Assembly (NCBI RefSeq): GCF_009695815.1
Contig: NZ_VUNE01000004.1
Span: forward strand, 124,001 to 188,000
Direction: 5' to 3'
Source of the DNA: Peptostreptococcus porci
Lineage (GTDB): Bacteria > Bacillota > Clostridia > Peptostreptococcales > Peptostreptococcaceae
DNA: 64,000 bases
Under the pieces are notes generated by a model that was given only the letters and a program-made list of their open reading frames with translations, was not told where the DNA came from and did no database searches. This document shows, one piece after another, positions 26,452 through 35,424 of this stretch; position 1 is the first letter of the stretch; every line of letters starts with the position of its first letter. Both the position numbers and the translations under genes were made by a program.

Positions 26452-27645
26452 CTATTCGATTATAGATGCAACAACACCAGAAGCTACTGTTCTACCACCT
26501 TCTCTAATGGCAAATCTTAATCCTTCTTCAACACATATTGAGTTGATTAGGTCTACTTCTATTGTTACATTATCTCCAGGCATTACCATTTCTATTCCTT
26601 CTGGTAATTTACACTCTCCTGTTACGTCTGTTGTTCTGAAATAGAACTGTGGTCTATATCCATCGAAGAATGGTGTATGTCTTCCACCTTCTTCTTTCTT
26701 CAATACGTATATTTCTGCTGTAAACTTTGTATGTGCATTTACTGTTCCTGGCTTTGCTAGAACCTGTCCTCTTTCGATTTCTGTTCTCTGCACACCTCTC
26801 AACAATGCTCCTATGTTATCTCCAGCTTCTGCTTGGTCTAGTAACTTTCTGAACATTTCTACTCCTGTTACTACTACCTTTCTTGGTTCTTCTGTTAATC
26901 CTACTAGCTCAACTTCATCAGATACCTTCAATACTCCTCTTTCTACTCTACCTGTAGCAACTGTTCCTCTTCCTGTGATTGAGAATACGTCTTCTACTGG
27001 CATCAAGAATGGCTTGTCTATATCTCTTTCTGGTGCTGGGATATATTCATCTATTGTGTTGAAGAAATCTACTATTACTTCTCCCCATTTTGAGTTTGGA
27101 TCTTCTAGTGCCATTAACGCTGATCCTCTTACTATTGGAGTATCATCTCCTGGGAATTCGTATTCGTTTAGTAATTCTCTTACTTCCATTTCTACTAGTT
27201 CTAGTAATTCTTCATCATCTACCATATCACACTTGTTCAAGAATACTACTATGTATGGTACACCTACCTGTCTTGATAGTAGGATATGTTCTCTTGTCTG
27301 TGGCATTGGTCCATCTGTTGCCGCAACTACTAGGATCGCTCCATCCATCTGTGCTGCTCCTGTGATCATGTTCTTTACATAATCGGCATGTCCTGGGCAG
27401 TCTACGTGTGCGTAGTGTCTGTTTGGTGTTTCATACTCTACGTGTGCTGTTGAGATTGTGATACCTCTTTCTCTTTCTTCTGGAGCCTTATCTATGTTGT
27501 CAAATGCAACTGCTTCTCCTAGATGATACTTTTCAAATAATGTTTTTGTTATAGCTGCTGTTAATGTTGTTTTACCGTGGTCAACGTGTCCTATTGTTCC
27601 GATATTAACATGTGGCTTACTTCTTTCAAATTTAGCTTTTGCCAT
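26452..27645 (-). CDS. tuf: Translation elongation factor Tu
   Basis: The 397-residue GTPase that delivers aminoacyl-tRNA to the ribosome. G motifs are intact: [29 protein letters not shown] and NKCDMVDD. Codon use is strongly biased, as for a highly expressed gene. It starts 47 bases after sigH, with AGGAGGAGATTTT before the ATG. In related clostridia sigH and tuf are followed by rpmG-secE-nusG; here that continuation is absent. Confidence 0.98.
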   Translation of the reverse strand: MAKAKFERSKPHVNIGTIGHVDHGKTTLTAAITKTLFEKYHLGEAVAFDNIDKAPEERERGITISTAHVEYETPNRHYAHVDCPGHADYVKNMITGAAQMDGAILVVAATDGPMPQTREHILLSRQVGVPYIVVFLNKCDMVDDEELLELVEMEVRELLNEYEFPGDDTPIVRGSALMALEDPNSKWGEVIVDFFNTIDEYIPAPERDIDKPFLMPVEDVFSITGRGTVATGRVERGVLKVSDEVELVGLTEEPRKVVVTGVEMFRKLLDQAEAGDNIGALLRGVQRTEIERGQVLAKPGTVNAHTKFTAEIYVLKKEEGGRHTPFFDGYRPQFYFRTTDVTGECKLPEGIEMVMPGDNVTIEVDLINSICVEEGLRFAIREGGRTVASGVVASIIE

Positions 27646-27692
27646 TTTAAAATCTCCTCCTAAAAAAATTTTTCTCTGGTTGTATTTTACTA

Positions 27693-28340
27693 TTATTCTC
27701 TATGATTTTCAAGTGATTTCTCCAATTTTCTCTTCACTCGCTGTATTGCATTATCAATAGATTTTATATCTTTAGACAACACTTCTGAAATCATCCTATA
27801 GCTTAATCCTCTTAAATATAATATAAAGACTTTTTTTTCAAACTTACTCAGGCTTCGATCAATAATGCTTTCAAGGTATTCAAAATCCTCTTTTCCAATT
27901 ATTAGCTGTTCTGGATTTCCGTCTGGATTTTTCATAGATTGCTGAAAAAGTTCACTACTAGATTCATCATCTACTGATGCTTTATCAAAAGACACATATG
28001 TATTGAGTGGAATGTGTTTCTGTCTTGTGGATGCCCTCACAGCAGTTATCATCTGTCGGGTAACACATATCTCAGCAAAATGCTTAAATGATGCAGACAT
28101 ATTAGGTTTATAGTCTCTGATAGCTTTGTAAAAGCCTATCATCCCTTCCTGTATGATATCGTCCCTATCTCCTCCAATCAAAAAATACGTCCTTGATTTT
28201 TGCAAAATCATAGGTCTATATTTTTCTACTAGATAATTTTGAGCTTCGACATCTCCAAGCATTGCCTTTTCCACATACCTATAATCTTCTTTTTCTCTAC
28301 ATGACTTTTCAAAATCTAATTCTATCTTAGAATCCAACAT
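27693..28340 (-). CDS. sigH: RNA polymerase sigma factor SigH (Spo0H)
   Basis: A 215-residue sigma-70 family protein. Region 2 is seen in [21 protein letters not shown] and [18 protein letters not shown], and region 4 in [21 protein letters not shown], typical of SigH in the cysS-sigH gene block. It directs transition-phase and early sporulation genes in sporulating Firmicutes; non-sporulating relatives also keep it. ATG at 28340 lies behind GGGAGGTTTTG; an upstream TTG is less likely. It is preceded by the yacP gene. Confidence 0.93.
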   Translation of the reverse strand: MLDSKIELDFEKSCREKEDYRYVEKAMLGDVEAQNYLVEKYRPMILQKSRTYFLIGGDRDDIIQEGMIGFYKAIRDYKPNMSASFKHFAEICVTRQMITAVRASTRQKHIPLNTYVSFDKASVDDESSSELFQQSMKNPDGNPEQLIIGKEDFEYLESIIDRSLSKFEKKVFILYLRGLSYRMISEVLSKDIKSIDNAIQRVKRKLEKSLENHRE

Positions 28341-28364
28341 CAAAACCTCCCAGTCCCAACACAG

Positions 28365-28907
28365 TCATTTTCTATTTCTTCTCATGTTTTCAAGCCTATT
28401 TAAAATGTCGCTATCTATTCTATTTTCGAGCCTATTCATATCATTATACTTCTTAGTCGTATTTTTATTGCTGTTTCTCAACTCTTCTTTTGCGTTATTC
28501 AAATCTCCAATCAGTTCCCTAGAGGAAATTCTCGTACATCCCTTTCCCAAAACTATCTGTTGCTCTGCATAATCGCTAGTTGCAACAGCAATTTCATCAT
28601 ATTTTGAAAGACCTGATATAAATTTTTCTATATAGCTGTCAGCGGTCTGATTTTCTCTGGTAAATATTACAGTTATGCCATGATGATTTTCAAGCTTCTC
28701 ATCGCACCCCTTTACATTATATGCATCAAATACCACATAGGCCTCATATCCCTTTAGTTTTGCGTACTCTTGTATGTTACTGATCAATTTATCTCTTGCC
28801 TCTTCCAAATTATCCTTTGATATCTGCTTCAATTTACTCCATGCATTGATTACATTGTATCCATCTACTATCAATATTTTTCTCGGCACAAACTTATTTT
28901 TTTTCAT
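28365..28907 (-). CDS. yacP: NYN-domain ribonuclease-like protein YacP
   Basis: A 180-residue protein of the YacP/Rae1 family with KILIVDGYNVINAW, YVVFDAYNV and the acidic DSYIEKFI segment of the PIN-like fold. In Bacillus the homologue is a ribosome-associated mRNA endoribonuclease (Rae1). Longer upstream starts exist in frame but lie inside rlmB. The ATG at 28907 gives the normal N-terminus and overlaps rlmB by 14 bases. It is part of the conserved cysS-mrnC-rlmB-yacP-sigH order. Confidence 0.9.
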   Translation of the reverse strand: MKKNKFVPRKILIVDGYNVINAWSKLKQISKDNLEEARDKLISNIQEYAKLKGYEAYVVFDAYNVKGCDEKLENHHGITVIFTRENQTADSYIEKFISGLSKYDEIAVATSDYAEQQIVLGKGCTRISSRELIGDLNNAKEELRNSNKNTTKKYNDMNRLENRIDSDILNRLENMRRNRK

Positions 28908-29628
28908 TTCTTTGCCTATATACTTCATACAACAAAATACCACCGGCAACGGATGCATTGAGTGATGAAACATTTCCAGACATAGGCATTGATACCGTAA
29001 AGTCGCAATTTTTCTTCACCAGCCTTGATATACCTTTGCCCTCGCTGCCAACAACCAACGCCAACGCTCCCGATAAATTTTGTTCATAGAAGGTTTTGCC
29101 GTCCATATCTACTGCGGCTATCCACAATCCATTTTCCTTTAATGTGTTGATGGTGTTTACAATATTTGTAACAATACATACTGGAACATATTCAACAGCT
29201 CCCGCAGATGCTTTTGCAACAACTGGAGTAATGTGTACACTCCTTCTTTTTGGAATGATTACGGCATGAGCGCCAACCGCATCAGCAGTTCTGATAATAG
29301 ATCCCAAATTATGCGGATCAGTTATCTCATCCAATATTATAAAAAAGGGATCTTCTCCCTTGCTTCTTGGAATCTCTAGTATTTCATCCAATTCATAATA
29401 CTTGTATTCAGCCGTCAATGCAATTACCCCTTGATGAGAATGACTCTCTGACATTTCATCTAACTTGTGTCTATCTACATTTTGAATAACTATGCTCTTT
29501 TCTTTGGCAATGGCGATAATTTTTTTTATTGAGCCTTCCTTTGAGTCTTTGTTCACAAGAATTTTTTCTATTTCTCTATCATTTTTTAATGCTTCTAATA
29601 CTGGATTTCTTCCCTCTATCAAAGCCAT
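28894..29628 (-). CDS. rlmB: 23S rRNA (guanosine-2'-O)-methyltransferase RlmB
   Basis: A 244-residue SPOUT-class methyltransferase. The substrate-binding domain (IEGRNPVLEALKN) is followed by the TrmH-type motifs DPHNLGSIIRTADA, VVGSEGKGIS and SLNASVAGGILLYE, which build the knot and bind SAM. It modifies the 23S rRNA P-loop. It begins 11 bases after mrnC. Confidence 0.95.
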   Translation of the reverse strand: MALIEGRNPVLEALKNDREIEKILVNKDSKEGSIKKIIAIAKEKSIVIQNVDRHKLDEMSESHSHQGVIALTAEYKYYELDEILEIPRSKGEDPFFIILDEITDPHNLGSIIRTADAVGAHAVIIPKRRSVHITPVVAKASAGAVEYVPVCIVTNIVNTINTLKENGLWIAAVDMDGKTFYEQNLSGALALVVGSEGKGISRLVKKNCDFTVSMPMSGNVSSLNASVAGGILLYEVYRQRNEKK

Positions 29629-29639
29629 TTCTTCACCAC

Positions 29640-30080
29640 CTATCTGTTTTCAATGGCTTGAATTGCCATCAAAACTATAAATTCCAATCTATCTGTATCG
29701 CCCTTCAAATATAGATACCCTATCAAAGACTCGAATCCAGTGGCGTGTCTATAGTCAATAATACTGGCATTTTTTGCTCCAGTTGACTTTTTATGATTAC
29801 GACCTCTTTTATAAATGGTGGTTTCTTCCTCAGAAAGAATCCCCTCCATCGACTTTATTGCCTTTGACTGAGCGGCTGCACTTACATACATAATCGCAGA
29901 CCTATGTAGCTCATTAATCTTAGTATATATACTTTTCTTTATTAGATATTCTCTGATATATGTTTCGTAAATCGTATCTCCCAAATAAGCAAGAGTAAGA
30001 GGAGATATCCTCAATAGCTCCTCTTTGCTCAATTCACGTAAATTTATTCCGTCTTTTTCCATAGCTACATCTTTTTCCAC
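29640..30080 (-). CDS. mrnC: Mini-ribonuclease III (MrnC)
   Basis: A protein of up to 146 residues with an RNase III catalytic domain but no double-strand-RNA-binding domain. The family motif LAYLGDTIYETYIREY and the segment YKRGRNHKKSTGAKNASIIDYRHATG-like basic region (split around residues 91-115) fit MrnC, which matures 23S rRNA. The start is uncertain: GTG at 30080 follows AAGGTG and overlaps cysS by 16 bases, while an ATG at 30062 has no good ribosome-binding site. Confidence 0.93.
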   Translation of the reverse strand: MEKDVAMEKDGINLRELSKEELLRISPLTLAYLGDTIYETYIREYLIKKSIYTKINELHRSAIMYVSAAAQSKAIKSMEGILSEEETTIYKRGRNHKKSTGAKNASIIDYRHATGFESLIGYLYLKGDTDRLEFIVLMAIQAIENR

Positions 30081-31468
30081 TTGACACCTTGTCTTGTATC
30101 TTCAATTGAAATTCCCATAGATGTCAATTCATCTCTTATTTTATCAGCCAACGCAAAATCCTTCGCTTTTTTGGCTTCAGTTCTTTTTTCAATCAAGTCT
30201 TCTACCTTTTTAACTAATTCTTCATCAAGGTCGTCTGATTTTTGTGCTATATTTAATACATTTGTCAGCTCATAGAACATATCGAGATTGCACTTTATAA
30301 ACTCTTTTGAAGAAGTTTCAGCCACATTCGTATTCATAAACTTCGCTAGTTCAAAGATTGTACTTATGGCATCAGCAGTATTCAAATCGTCATCCATAGC
30401 CTCTATAAATTTATCTCTGAAAGATTCGATAGTAGGGATTAACTCTTTTTCTTCTGCACTAATCCCCTCTACTGTCTGATTGCTCAAAATAAATTCTGCC
30501 CTATCTCTGGCATTTGTCAATCTTTCCAATCCTGATTTCGCCTGCTCCAATATTGTGTCACTAAAGTTTACAGGATTTCTGTAGTGAGTTGATAGCAAGA
30601 AAAATCTCACCAAGCCAAGATCATAAACCTTTGATATATCTCTTACTGTAAAGAAATTACCCAATGACTTGCTCATCTTTTCGCCATCCACATTTATATA
30701 CCCATTGTGCATCCAATATCTTGCAAAAGTCGCATCATTAGCACACTCACTCTGTGCTATTTCATTTTCATGGTGAGGGAATTGAAGATCCTGTCCACCA
30801 GCATGAATATCAAGTGTATTACCCAAATATCTTCTAGACATTACAGAGCATTCTATGTGCCAGCCTGGTCTTCCTTCTCCCCATGGACTAGCCCATCCAG
30901 GTTCGCCCTCCTTCTTTGCCTTCCATAGAACAAAGTCAAGTGGGTCTTCTTTTTTGTCATCAACATCAATTCTTGCACCTAATTCCAATTCTTCTATATT
31001 CTGATGAGATAGCTTTCCATATTCATCAAATTTTCTAGTTCTGAATAGAACATCGCCTTCAGATTCGTATGCAAACCCTTTGTCCACCAAAGTCTGGATA
31101 AAGTTGATAATCTCTTTTATATTGTCTGTAACCTGAGGATGTACATTTGCTCGCTTGATTCCCAAACCATCACAGTCAACAAAATATTCTTCTATATATT
31201 TTCTAGACACTTCTTCTGGAGAAATCCCTTCCTCATGACTTCTCTTAATAATTTTGTCATCCACATCAGTAAAATTCTGAATGTATGTAACCTCGTAACC
31301 TCTGTATTCGAAATATCGTCTTAATGCATCAAATACAGTAAATGGTCTCGCATTACCCAAGTGTATATAGTTGTACACAGTAGGTCCACAAACATACATC
31401 TTTACCTTACCTGGCTCTAGAGGTATGAATTCTTCCTTTTGTCTAGTCATTGTGTTATATACTCTCAT
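30065..31468 (-). CDS. cysS: Cysteinyl-tRNA synthetase
   Basis: A 467-residue class I aminoacyl-tRNA synthetase. The HIGH motif appears as YNYIHLGNARP, the zinc-site Cys is in MYVCGPTVYN, HAGGQDLQFPHHENE follows, and the KMSKS loop is GEKMSKSLGN. The start at 31468 follows CGGAGGTTTTCG; an upstream ATG would add eight residues across that site. It is first of the cysS-mrnC-rlmB-yacP-sigH-tuf series. No T-box leader is visible in the 35-base gap from luxS. Confidence 0.96.
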   Translation of the reverse strand: MRVYNTMTRQKEEFIPLEPGKVKMYVCGPTVYNYIHLGNARPFTVFDALRRYFEYRGYEVTYIQNFTDVDDKIIKRSHEEGISPEEVSRKYIEEYFVDCDGLGIKRANVHPQVTDNIKEIINFIQTLVDKGFAYESEGDVLFRTRKFDEYGKLSHQNIEELELGARIDVDDKKEDPLDFVLWKAKKEGEPGWASPWGEGRPGWHIECSVMSRRYLGNTLDIHAGGQDLQFPHHENEIAQSECANDATFARYWMHNGYINVDGEKMSKSLGNFFTVRDISKVYDLGLVRFFLLSTHYRNPVNFSDTILEQAKSGLERLTNARDRAEFILSNQTVEGISAEEKELIPTIESFRDKFIEAMDDDLNTADAISTIFELAKFMNTNVAETSSKEFIKCNLDMFYELTNVLNIAQKSDDLDEELVKKVEDLIEKRTEAKKAKDFALADKIRDELTSMGISIEDTRQGVKWKKM

Positions 31469-31503
31469 CGAAAACCTCCGTCTACTTATCAATTAGTAAT
31501 TTT

Positions 31504-31965
31504 TTATTTTTCCCCGTATATATTTAATGAAAAACCTTCTTCTAGCACTTTTCTAGCATATTTTTTTGCACCTTCCAGAGAAAGATCTCTGTAGTTTCCA
31601 CATTCTTCTTCTGAAGCGGCTGGAATATTTTCGGCTGCTAAAACCATCTCTAAAGATTTTTCAAGGCCATCCTTAACATATGATGGCTCCACATCTCCCC
31701 ACATAATCAGATAGTATCCTGTCCTACATCCCATAGGAGATAAGTCAATAACTCCATCCATATTATCTCTCAAAAACGTAGCCAATAGATGCTCTAGACC
31801 ATGAATGGCATCCGTTTCAAATACCTCTTTGTTCGGCTGCAAAAATCTCAAATCGAACTTTGTGACCTTGTCTCCATTTTTTCCATCTAAGACGCAACAC
31901 TTTCTTACATAAGGTGCCTTTACCTTAGTGTGGTCAAGTTGAAAGCTTTCAACATTAGATTTCAT
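31504..31965 (-). CDS. luxS: S-ribosylhomocysteine lyase (AI-2 synthase)
   Basis: A 153-residue metalloenzyme that splits S-ribosylhomocysteine into homocysteine and the autoinducer-2 precursor. Metal ligands His55 and His59 lie in HGLEH with Glu58, the third ligand is Cys122 in EECGNYRD, and the catalytic Cys80 is in SPMGCRTGYY. Start at 31965 follows AGAGGT. It lies just upstream of cysS in the same direction and 23 bases after the cysteine protease gene. Confidence 0.96.
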   Translation of the reverse strand: MKSNVESFQLDHTKVKAPYVRKCCVLDGKNGDKVTKFDLRFLQPNKEVFETDAIHGLEHLLATFLRDNMDGVIDLSPMGCRTGYYLIMWGDVEPSYVKDGLEKSLEMVLAAENIPAASEEECGNYRDLSLEGAKKYARKVLEEGFSLNIYGEK

Positions 31966-31988
31966 AATATAACCTCTTTTCATATTTT

Positions 31989-34484
31989 CTATTTTTGTTT
32001 ATCCTTCATCAAAAGAAGTTCAGTAACTGCCATACTGTTATTTCCATTACCAACCTGCACGATTTTATCTATTTTTTTCTTTTCGAGAACTCTTTTCTGC
32101 TCGGCTGATAGCCTTCCATGAGTCAACACTATTGGAGATTTTTCACCAGCGGCATATGCTCCAATCGCCAAGCCGTCTATCAACATACCTTGATTTCCAT
32201 AACCATCCTTTGCAACGAAGACCTGTTTTAATTCACTGCTAGTATAAAACCTTTCGATAATCTTTGCATTAGTATCGTTTCTATCAAGTCCACTAACTCT
32301 GGCAGGATTTTTCAACTCACTTTCTATACTTTGCGGAACAGAGGATTCTCCACCTATAATATATGATGACAGAACACTGTCAGAAGATTTTAGCTCTGAA
32401 GGAATGTCGACCTTACCTTTTTCATCTGATAGGATAATAGGTATGTTTTTCTCTCCGGAAACAGGTGAAAAGCTTATTGCATCTGCCAATCCCTTATAAC
32501 CATTTACGACTGCATACGCATTTACTTTAGAGCTATCTACAGACAATGTTTTCTGAGCAATCTTGTTGCTAGTTTCGAATCTGTCCTGTCCGTATATTCT
32601 CTCAACACCAAAGCCTTGTTTTTTTAGTTCATTGACAATAGAGCTGGATATCGAATTCTCTCCACCTATTATTACCACATTCTTTGCTCCCAGACGCTTT
32701 ATTTCATTCATGACGTTTTTATTTATAGAGCCTTTTTCCGTAAGCAATATAGGTGCGTTTAATAACTTCGCAAGAGGTGTAGATGTCAGAGCATCGGCTA
32801 TTGCTCCTCCATTTACCAAAAATACATTTTCTGCACTAGACCAGCCATTTGCCGAAACCTTGATCGCTGTTTCATATCTGTCCTGACCAGCCAAAATATT
32901 TGCTCCTCCAACGCTCTTAGTTATTCCTTTTATAACAACATTGGATGGATAATAGGTGCTTACTCTATTTAAATCCACAAGTCTGCCCTTTGAAAGTATG
33001 TATGATTGACCGTAGTTTGCTTTGGATACAAACATTTTGTAGTTTTTTACATTCTTTTCAAGTCCAATACTCGATTTTTTTGACTGTGATGAATTATCTA
33101 TCTTTACACATATTGATCCATTTCCAGTCGGAAGAATATAGTTATCAACGTCAGCTGTTATATATCCAGAAAACGGCACTACTCCTGACTTTATAAGCAT
33201 TCTCTTATTGTAGCTAGGTGTTCCGTTCTCTTCTGGTACATAGTATATCTCATATTTCGCTCCAATACTATCAGTTGCAAACATCACTCCCTGAAGAACT
33301 TCATTCTGTCCGAAATTGAATTTATTTGCAGCAACCACTACATCAGATGATAGAGTTGAAGACATCGAATATTCATGTTGATATATCTTTTGCCCCTTGT
33401 CTTTCTGTACTCTGGCAATTGCATAATTATCAGAATATGACAACAAAGTCTTGTCCTCATATGAAATCCAAAGATATCCACTTTCCTTGTTGTAATTTCC
33501 CCAGCTATTTTTTATCAGCCAAGCTCCATTACTCTTTGGTTTTACCTTTCCAGTAAATCTATCTTTTGAAAAATTATCATCCCATCCTACAATCGCTATT
33601 GCATGAGTCTGTCCCAGCGATTCGTCACAATAAAAGGCTGTAGAGTCCTGACTCATGTATTTTGCATCGTCATAATAACCAGATGTAATTGCTCCATATT
33701 TCAAAATTGCATTTTTGACGGAACTTCTATCAGTAGCTACATTCACAACATCCAAAACATTATATCCAAGCCTTGGAGCAGAATCGAAGTTCGCAGGTTT
33801 TTTTGCACCCTCATCAGTAGTCACATTTCCATTATAGGGAATATCAGACTCTAGCTTTGGACCTTGCCATGAAGTAAAATAACCCATTGATGTTTCATTT
33901 GTAGATCCTTCAGAATCACCGATCTTCCAATCAAAAGTACCATCCTTTGCCCACCATCTCATATGTTCTTCAGAAAGATCATATGTTCCAATATTACTCT
34001 TCTTTAGAAAACTTTCAAGAGCGGCGTTTCCAGCAAATGACCAGCAAATACCAAGCTTTAACTGATTTTTGATGCTTGTCATCAAATTAAATTCTCTTGG
34101 ATCAAACTTGTTAGACTCAGCCGTTATACCACTTACGCTTTTACTATTATCAGTCAATTTGGTTCCATTAAAATCAAAAGGATCTGTCTTTATCACTTCA
34201 GAATTATTATTTGTAATGACTTCCCCTTGCCCATTACTTGGCTGATAGTTGCCTTGATTTTCAGATTTCCCTGAAATAGACTCTGCCTGTACTTGTGGCT
34301 GTGAAACGCTACTATTTGAGTCTGTGTTTCCTGAAGTAACTCCCTCATAGCTATATACCGGATTTTGATTTCTTTCATCTGCATTTGAAAATGAGAAAGA
34401 GCATCCAGTAGAAACAATAACTGATACAAGAGAGACACACACTATTTTTTTTATTAATTTTTTACCACTACGTTTATATGTCAT
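31989..34484 (-). CDS. Cell-wall-anchored papain-family cysteine protease with CWB2 repeats (Cwp84-like)
   Basis: An 831-residue exported protein. Residues 1-30 form a signal sequence with a possible lipoprotein Cys28. After a Ser/Asn/Gln-rich spacer, the C1A protease domain (about 125-370) has oxyanion Gln141, catalytic Cys147, His294 (THAIAIVGWDD) and Asn326 (KNSWGN). Residues 370-525 may be a lectin-like or beta domain. The C-terminus (about 530-831) holds three CWB2 repeats, marked by ILAGQDRYETA, IYGQDRFETSN and VSGLDRNDTN. Clostridioides Cwp84, with the same parts, cleaves the S-layer precursor, so a surface-protein-processing role is inferred. ATG follows AGGAGATAAAA. Confidence 0.93.
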   Translation of the reverse strand: MTYKRSGKKLIKKIVCVSLVSVIVSTGCSFSFSNADERNQNPVYSYEGVTSGNTDSNSSVSQPQVQAESISGKSENQGNYQPSNGQGEVITNNNSEVIKTDPFDFNGTKLTDNSKSVSGITAESNKFDPREFNLMTSIKNQLKLGICWSFAGNAALESFLKKSNIGTYDLSEEHMRWWAKDGTFDWKIGDSEGSTNETSMGYFTSWQGPKLESDIPYNGNVTTDEGAKKPANFDSAPRLGYNVLDVVNVATDRSSVKNAILKYGAITSGYYDDAKYMSQDSTAFYCDESLGQTHAIAIVGWDDNFSKDRFTGKVKPKSNGAWLIKNSWGNYNKESGYLWISYEDKTLLSYSDNYAIARVQKDKGQKIYQHEYSMSSTLSSDVVVAANKFNFGQNEVLQGVMFATDSIGAKYEIYYVPEENGTPSYNKRMLIKSGVVPFSGYITADVDNYILPTGNGSICVKIDNSSQSKKSSIGLEKNVKNYKMFVSKANYGQSYILSKGRLVDLNRVSTYYPSNVVIKGITKSVGGANILAGQDRYETAIKVSANGWSSAENVFLVNGGAIADALTSTPLAKLLNAPILLTEKGSINKNVMNEIKRLGAKNVVIIGGENSISSSIVNELKKQGFGVERIYGQDRFETSNKIAQKTLSVDSSKVNAYAVVNGYKGLADAISFSPVSGEKNIPIILSDEKGKVDIPSELKSSDSVLSSYIIGGESSVPQSIESELKNPARVSGLDRNDTNAKIIERFYTSSELKQVFVAKDGYGNQGMLIDGLAIGAYAAGEKSPIVLTHGRLSAEQKRVLEKKKIDKIVQVGNGNNSMAVTELLLMKDKQK

Positions 34485-34531
34485 TTTTATCTCCTAATCA
34501 CTACCTTATAAATAAATTTATCCATCTACAT

Positions 34532-34609
34532 AATACCACGAAATATCAATATTTTCAACTTATTGATATACATACAAGGACTTCAAAAACAACTCACTCT
34601 CGTGGTATT
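34532..34609 (-). other. Nested stem-loop element upstream of the protease gene
   Basis: An outer stem of AATACCACGA (34532-34541) with TCGTGGTATT (34600-34609) encloses an inner hairpin of ATATCAATA (34543-34551) with TATTGATAT (34561-34569). It lies 48 bases before the protease start and 18 bases after the upstream stop. It could be a structured leader or a transcription-stop element; it matches no riboswitch I know. Confidence 0.5.
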
Positions 34610-34627
34610 TATGCTTTTAAATCACAC

Positions 34628-35413
34628 CTATTGAATATATACAAATTTGTCTTTTGGTTCATCAGCTTTCGTGAATTTTACATTAAAAATAATTGGGAGT
34701 CTTTCATAATTATATTCCCTATAATTATTCTCTTTAATCTCCCCTTCGACAATATACCACTGACCTCTTTTCAGATTGTGCATATCCTTATCTTCGTAAA
34801 TAAATCCACAGGTTTGAAGGTCAGCCATACAGCACAACATACCCATTCTTCCAATTACAGCAAAATCACCATTGTTCTGTTTGTCATCAAGCACACAACA
34901 CAAGAGTCTGAATTTTGTGCCCTTATATTTTTTCCAATCTAATATAGAATCATAGTACCATTTCATGTACTTTACATCCGTTATGTCTATATAGTCTTTT
35001 CCTCTTTCCTTTTTGTATACCGTCCTCTTTATCTTTTCAGTTCTGTTTATTCCGCTTGAAACACTTGTAATTCCAGCCTTTGACTCAGTTTTTATAACAC
35101 TTGATGATTGAGACGTCGATAACATTGCCACAACAAGATCCTTCGACATATAAAAAACCATCATCAAGGGTATTATCACGATAAAATACCTACAAAGATT
35201 ATTCATATGTCTTGGTTTAAACAATTTAGATACTGAGAATACTGCAATAGCTATCAATATGACTGCAGAAATCGCCAAAATAGTATTAAATTTCGGATGA
35301 ACAAACAAGTTCAGTCTCCCGTTTTGTAATCCCACTAGGATGAGTGCAGAAAGAAAGAGCTCTATCAGAATCTGTATCAGTATCTCTAAATTAATTCTAT
35401 TAATTTTATTCAT
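34628..35413 (-). CDS. DUF1980 / TIGR03943 family membrane protein (YcgQ-like)
   Basis: A 261-residue protein with about three N-terminal membrane segments and a soluble C-terminal domain. The motif GRMGMLCCMADLQTCGF matches the family's R-x-x-(I/L)-CC-x-AD-x-Q pattern. The family is usually paired with a DUF318 permease, and here that permease is encoded immediately upstream with an 11-base gap. From its neighbours a role in metal (zinc) handling is likely. The start is the ATG at 35413 behind GGGGGGGTGAG; a GTG at 35419 overlaps the site. Confidence 0.85.
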   Translation of the reverse strand: MNKINRINLEILIQILIELFLSALILVGLQNGRLNLFVHPKFNTILAISAVILIAIAVFSVSKLFKPRHMNNLCRYFIVIIPLMMVFYMSKDLVVAMLSTSQSSSVIKTESKAGITSVSSGINRTEKIKRTVYKKERGKDYIDITDVKYMKWYYDSILDWKKYKGTKFRLLCCVLDDKQNNGDFAVIGRMGMLCCMADLQTCGFIYEDKDMHNLKRGQWYIVEGEIKENNYREYNYERLPIIFNVKFTKADEPKDKFVYIQ

Positions 35414-35424
35414 ACTCACCCCCC

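Noticed and set aside
26813-27382. Plus-strand open frames inside tuf
   Set aside because: They arise from the strongly biased codon use of tuf on the other strand. The Ser/Thr-rich product is not protein-like.
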